From: Candidatus Omnitrophota bacterium
GTDB lineage: Bacteria > Omnitrophota > Gorgyraeia > Zapsychrales > Zapsychraceae
DNA: 9,090 nucleotides
Assembly: GCA_018399915.1 (NCBI GenBank)
Contig: JAGYNW010000070.1
Coordinates: 1 to 9,090, forward strand
Reading direction: 5' to 3'
The position numbers and the translations under genes were made by a program. The notes beneath the pieces were generated by a model, which made no database searches, was not told the DNA's origin, and saw nothing but the letters and a program-made list of their open reading frames with translations. This document shows positions 6,523 to 9,090 of this stretch, in pieces. How positions within the stretch are numbered: position 1 is the first letter of the stretch; each line of letters opens with the position of its first letter.

Positions 6523-7137
6523 CTAAATGCAATCTTCGGGACAATTACAACGATTTTCAAATTGATTACAAATGCCATTTCCACAAGGAATACAAATAGG
6601 CACCCCATACACAGAGTGATCCCCCGACATATCACAACTCCCGTCAAAATATTCAACGCCGCACCTTTTCACAAGACCCTCGCAACAGGCAACATCTTGT
6701 CCATCGTAAGCGATCCCTCCACACTGAGGAGCCTCTCGCTCGTCAAGATTAAAACAAATATCAACCCCGTCGCAACCCTTCATAAGACGACAAGTATCCC
6801 GAGGACATTTATCTGCAGGCAAGTTTAAGCACGATTTTGGCTTACATCTCATAATAAATCCAACCATGTCTTTTTGTTCCGCGAAATAAGCGAAGCACGC
6901 ATCGGATGGACATTCCAATTCATGCTGATAAGTTGTTTCACAATAAACCTTCAGATCATCATAAGTGACAGACTTTTCATCAGAAGCTTTGAGCCCGGCA
7001 TCTAAGTTTTGAGAGCTATGAACATTTACATTTTCTGCCCTTGAAAAATTATTAAACCTTTTGGAAGAAATAAAAACAGAAAAGAAAATGACGATAAACA
7101 TGGGGATAAAGTAAAAAGGGCGTGAGGACATTCTCAT
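6523..7137 (-). CDS. Membrane-anchored or secreted cysteine-rich protein, unknown function
   Basis: 204 aa. Residues about 8-24 form one hydrophobic segment after a basic start (RMSSRPFYF), so a signal peptide or N-terminal anchor is likely. No clean signal-peptidase site was seen. Residues 25-65 are polar and cysteine-free, a probable linker. From residue 66 to the end there are 20 cysteines (66, 76, 81, 98, 103, 111, 116, 122, 128, 139, 151, 152, 159, 168, 182, 185, 190, 197, 199, 203), implying up to ten disulfides in an extracytoplasmic domain. The tail C-GNGI-C-NQFENR-C-N-C-PED-C (185-203) resembles the CGNGxCxxxENxxNCPxDC motif seen in secreted proteins of several uncultured bacteria. 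An ATG two codons downstream (7131) is an alternative start. It begins 2 nt after the DUF4288-like stop. No enzyme motif recognised. Confidence 0.8.
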   Translation of the reverse strand: MRMSSRPFYFIPMFIVIFFSVFISSKRFNNFSRAENVNVHSSQNLDAGLKASDEKSVTYDDLKVYCETTYQHELECPSDACFAYFAEQKDMVGFIMRCKPKSCLNLPADKCPRDTCRLMKGCDGVDICFNLDEREAPQCGGIAYDGQDVACCEGLVKRCGVEYFDGSCDMSGDHSVYGVPICIPCGNGICNQFENRCNCPEDCI

Positions 7138-7139
7138 AT

Positions 7140-7581
7140 TTAACCGTTTCTGGATAAATCCGTTAATAAATCTGTATTGATAAAGACCTTACTTGTAGAC
7201 TGCATCAGGTTTCGTTGTGGTTTATCTAAATAAACATGCGCGATCTTTTTATCAGAAATTCTTTTGCTGATTATGCGGGATGCCGCAAATATTTCATCCT
7301 TATCAACTAATCTTCCCTCGATCTCATACAGGTCATAAAGACCTAAATATCGAGTACTGACTTCCTGTCCGTAAGGATTACGATATCTGACCTTTGACGC
7401 ATATTCTCTTGCTTCTTTTTCTGCTTTTTTTGCGGGCCTCTTTTTTATTTGTTGCCTTGATTAATACAATCCGCTCCTCAAGCAAGCTTGCACTTGTATC
7501 ACAATACCTATCAGGATTTTGAGGTCTACCTTCAGCGCTTGACCTGTAAAAAGTTTTAACAGAATACCAACTAGTTGCCAT
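7140..7581 (-). pseudogene. DUF4288-like gene with a frameshift at A7
   Basis: Read from ATG 7579-7581 (AGT TGG TAT follow), the frame gives SWYSVKTFYRSS and LLEERIVLIKATNKKEA. This resembles the N-terminal half of DUF4288 proteins (WYSVK...EE.I.L..A.....A). It then runs into basic low-complexity sequence and stops at 7378-7380 after 67 codons. At seven A residues (7425-7431) a +1 shift restores a sensible reading: KKAEKEAREYA, YRNPYGQEV, YLGLYDLYEIEG and DEIFAASRIISKR. This is the rest of the domain plus a C-terminal extension, ending at TAA 7140-7142. The repaired protein would be 146 aa. The corrected stop is 2 nt from the next ATG and the start is 5 nt after batE. The gene could be truly broken, expressed by slippage on the A-run, or an artefact of one extra A in the sequence. 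Function of the domain is unknown. Confidence 0.75.
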
Positions 7582-7586
7582 AAGAA

Positions 7587-8360
7587 TTATTTATCTTTTG
7601 GTATTGAATATATCATTTCTAATGTCCCTGGCTTCACCCATCCCCTTTTCCCATCGGGACGTTGAATCTTCTTCCAGTTAGCCTGCCCGCCTAAAACCCT
7701 GACCTTCGCCCCCTCAAAAAGCTTAAAATGAGTAGTTGAATTTTCTTTGGGCTCAAACATGGCCTTGGTATCATTCAATATAATCGCAACATCTTGCATT
7801 TCTACCTTATATTGAATAGCTCTTGCGATCACAACAAATAATATCAGGACAACTACCAAAAGAAATCTATTATATTTACTTGGCCATCGGAAAAAAACGA
7901 AAAAACCGGACAATAAAAAACCACTGCTAATCAAAACAATGACCATCAATACCAACTCATTCAAAGTGAAATTCTCATGGAACCCTTTAAAAAGAGCATC
8001 AATCATCTGATTTTCATTATATCCTCTTTGACCGATCTTGGATAACAAAAAATTATAATTAAATCGGACATCTTTGTCTCTTGGGGCAAAACTTAAAGCT
8101 CTTTCATAATAAAGCCTAGCTTTTCCATATTCTTCATTCTTGTAATAACTATTTGCTAAATTGAAATAAAGATTGCCGCCCTTTAACCCGGATGTGACCA
8201 TCTCTTCATATAATTGAATAGCCTTCTCATAATTACCCTTGGTATAAGCTTTCGCCGCATCATTAAAGATTTGCGCGTTTCCAGTCGTCATCTCAGCCCG
8301 GCACACTGTACCCTGAAAAAGGATGAAAATAACCAAATAAATTATTTTTGCTCTTTTCAT
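7587..8360 (-). CDS. batE: BatE-like TPR and SH3 domain membrane protein
   Basis: 257 aa. N-terminal signal peptide (hydrophobic about 5-19, probable cleavage after CRA near residue 22). Two tetratricopeptide repeats follow at about 27-60 (AKAYTKGNYEKAIQLYEEM) and 61-94 (LYFNLANSYYKNEEYGKARLYYERAL). Two membrane segments lie at about 136-157 and 165-183. A C-terminal bacterial SH3-like domain occupies about 188-250, with the block GAKVRVLGGQANWKKIQRPDGKRGWV split across it. This signal-TPR-TM-SH3 order is typical of BatE proteins encoded after batD. The start ATG overlaps the batD stop as ATGA, so translation is coupled. Bat proteins are linked to aerotolerance/stress in Bacteroides and to MoxR-VWA gene sets, but their molecular role is unresolved. 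The domains suggest a periplasmic protein-binding part. Confidence 0.85.
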   Translation of the reverse strand: MKRAKIIYLVIFILFQGTVCRAEMTTGNAQIFNDAAKAYTKGNYEKAIQLYEEMVTSGLKGGNLYFNLANSYYKNEEYGKARLYYERALSFAPRDKDVRFNYNFLLSKIGQRGYNENQMIDALFKGFHENFTLNELVLMVIVLISSGFLLSGFFVFFRWPSKYNRFLLVVVLILFVVIARAIQYKVEMQDVAIILNDTKAMFEPKENSTTHFKLFEGAKVRVLGGQANWKKIQRPDGKRGWVKPGTLEMIYSIPKDK

Positions 8361-9090
8361 CGTATGTGCGTCTCCATATAATCAATTACTTGCTGCAACC
8401 GCTTATAACTTTTCTGCATATTTTCATTCTTAATTTCAACGGATGAGTATCTTACCATATCACATTCATCAAAAATAATTTTTATGGCCTTGATAACATC
8501 CTCATTTTTCACATAATCATAAACTTTATCTCTGATATTGGCATACGATATTGATCCTTTAGGCAGATGAAATTTATCCGCCAAATATCCTTGAAAAGTC
8601 TTAAAGACGACATTATAAAAGGCAATCGCATCGTCCTTTTTCATAGAATCAGCGGCTTCCTTCAACCCTCTTCGAGCCTTAATAGGCGCATGCAATCTTT
8701 TTGCATAAGCAACATCTGTTTTCAATTTTTGTCTCTTTTGAGCATAATAAATGAACGCTATCCAAGAAATAAAGACCATTGACATAAAAAAATAGGTTAC
8801 TGGATTACGAAGCAAATTTTTTCTGTTCTTTACCAGTCCACCGGGATTGCTTTTAATGAAAACAATATCTTCTCCCAATTCTTCTTTCCTGTCTTGAGAA
8901 GCCCTCTTATCCAATCCAACAACTGTCATTTCATCACCTTCCCGTGCTTGAGAAACGGAGATTGGAAAAGGGCCGCGCGTGATCGTATTATATTCCTTGC
9001 TTCTGACATCAAAATAGGTAAATTGAATAGCCGGGATCTCCTGAACTTCATCTGTGCGAGGGATTACCACTTGTTCTAAAACTTTCTCAT
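8357..9090 (-). CDS. batD: BatD-like protein, C-terminal part
   Basis: Open to the right edge; the last 243 codons are visible. BatD proteins are large periplasmic proteins with immunoglobulin-like repeats, a transmembrane helix and a cytoplasmic tail. Visible here are the end of an Ig-like repeat (VVIPRTDEVQEIPAIQFTYF and GPFPISV), a charged linker, a transmembrane helix (NPVTYFFMSMVFISWIAFIYY, about 8747-8809), and a helical cytoplasmic tail of about 130 aa. The tail contains YNVVFKTFQGYLADKF and LPKGSISYANI, a pattern usual for BatD C-termini. An in-frame GTG at 9068-9070 could be mistaken for a start, but the frame is open upstream and the Ig-like domain would be cut, so the gene starts outside the window. 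Its stop overlaps batE by 4 nt. First visible gene of the leftward unit. Confidence 0.82.
   Translation of the reverse strand, partial: EKVLEQVVIPRTDEVQEIPAIQFTYFDVRSKEYNTITRGPFPISVSQAREGDEMTVVGLDKRASQDRKEELGEDIVFIKSNPGGLVKNRKNLLRNPVTYFFMSMVFISWIAFIYYAQKRQKLKTDVAYAKRLHAPIKARRGLKEAADSMKKDDAIAFYNVVFKTFQGYLADKFHLPKGSISYANIRDKVYDYVKNEDVIKAIKIIFDECDMVRYSSVEIKNENMQKSYKRLQQVIDYMETHIR

Noticed and set aside
9068..9070. GTG as the start of the batD-like gene.
   Set aside because: The frame is open to the window edge and upstream residues (EKVLEQ) continue the Ig-like domain, so the gene is partial.

Overview
The window is AT-rich DNA from a Gram-negative (diderm) bacterium that makes lipid A. It carries an LpxB lipid-A disaccharide synthase, an MsbA-type lipid-A exporter and a Gfo/Idh/MocA oxidoreductase encoded next to lpxB. 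It also carries Bat (BatD/BatE) proteins, a compact EF-Ts and a small cysteine-rich secreted protein. This mix fits uncultured diderm lineages such as Candidatus Omnitrophota (PVC group). That placement is inferred from gene content and order only; no rRNA gene is present to confirm it.

Layout, left to right. (1) 1-1769, minus strand: the translation/nucleotide operon rpsB - tsf - pyrH. It has a near-consensus sigma70-type promoter at 1741-1769 and a leader of about 100 nt. pyrH runs off the left edge and overlaps the end of tsf by 14 nt. (2) 1831-3624, minus strand: an MsbA-like ABC exporter. (3) 3625-3754: a divergent intergenic region with two overlapping, oppositely directed promoter-like elements. 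The leftward one would give msbA an almost leaderless mRNA. Short dyads lie in the rightward 5'UTR. (4) 3755-5933, plus strand: Gfo/Idh/MocA oxidoreductase then lpxB, separated by 4 nt. (5) 5989-9090, minus strand: a tightly packed five-gene unit transcribed leftward: batD (5' end outside the window) - batE - DUF4288-like gene - cysteine-rich secreted protein - mini-MscS channel. Junctions are a 4-nt overlap, a 5-nt gap, a 2-nt gap and a gap of a few tens of nt.

Functional picture. Regions 2 to 4 form an envelope module: make the lipid-A disaccharide (LpxB), possibly alter a sugar nucleotide (Gfo/Idh), and flip the lipid across the inner membrane (MsbA). Region 5 is a membrane/periplasm-facing module in which Bat proteins are linked to three poorly characterised small proteins. 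The most notable local anomaly is in the DUF4288-like gene. Its reading frame is broken at a run of seven A residues, yet the second half is intact in the +1 frame, and its stop lies 2 nt before the next start codon. No tRNA, rRNA, CRISPR array, transposase or convincing intrinsic terminator was seen. No stretch longer than 300 bases lacks a gene; the longest gap is about 200 bases (1632-1830), holding the rpsB leader and promoter.
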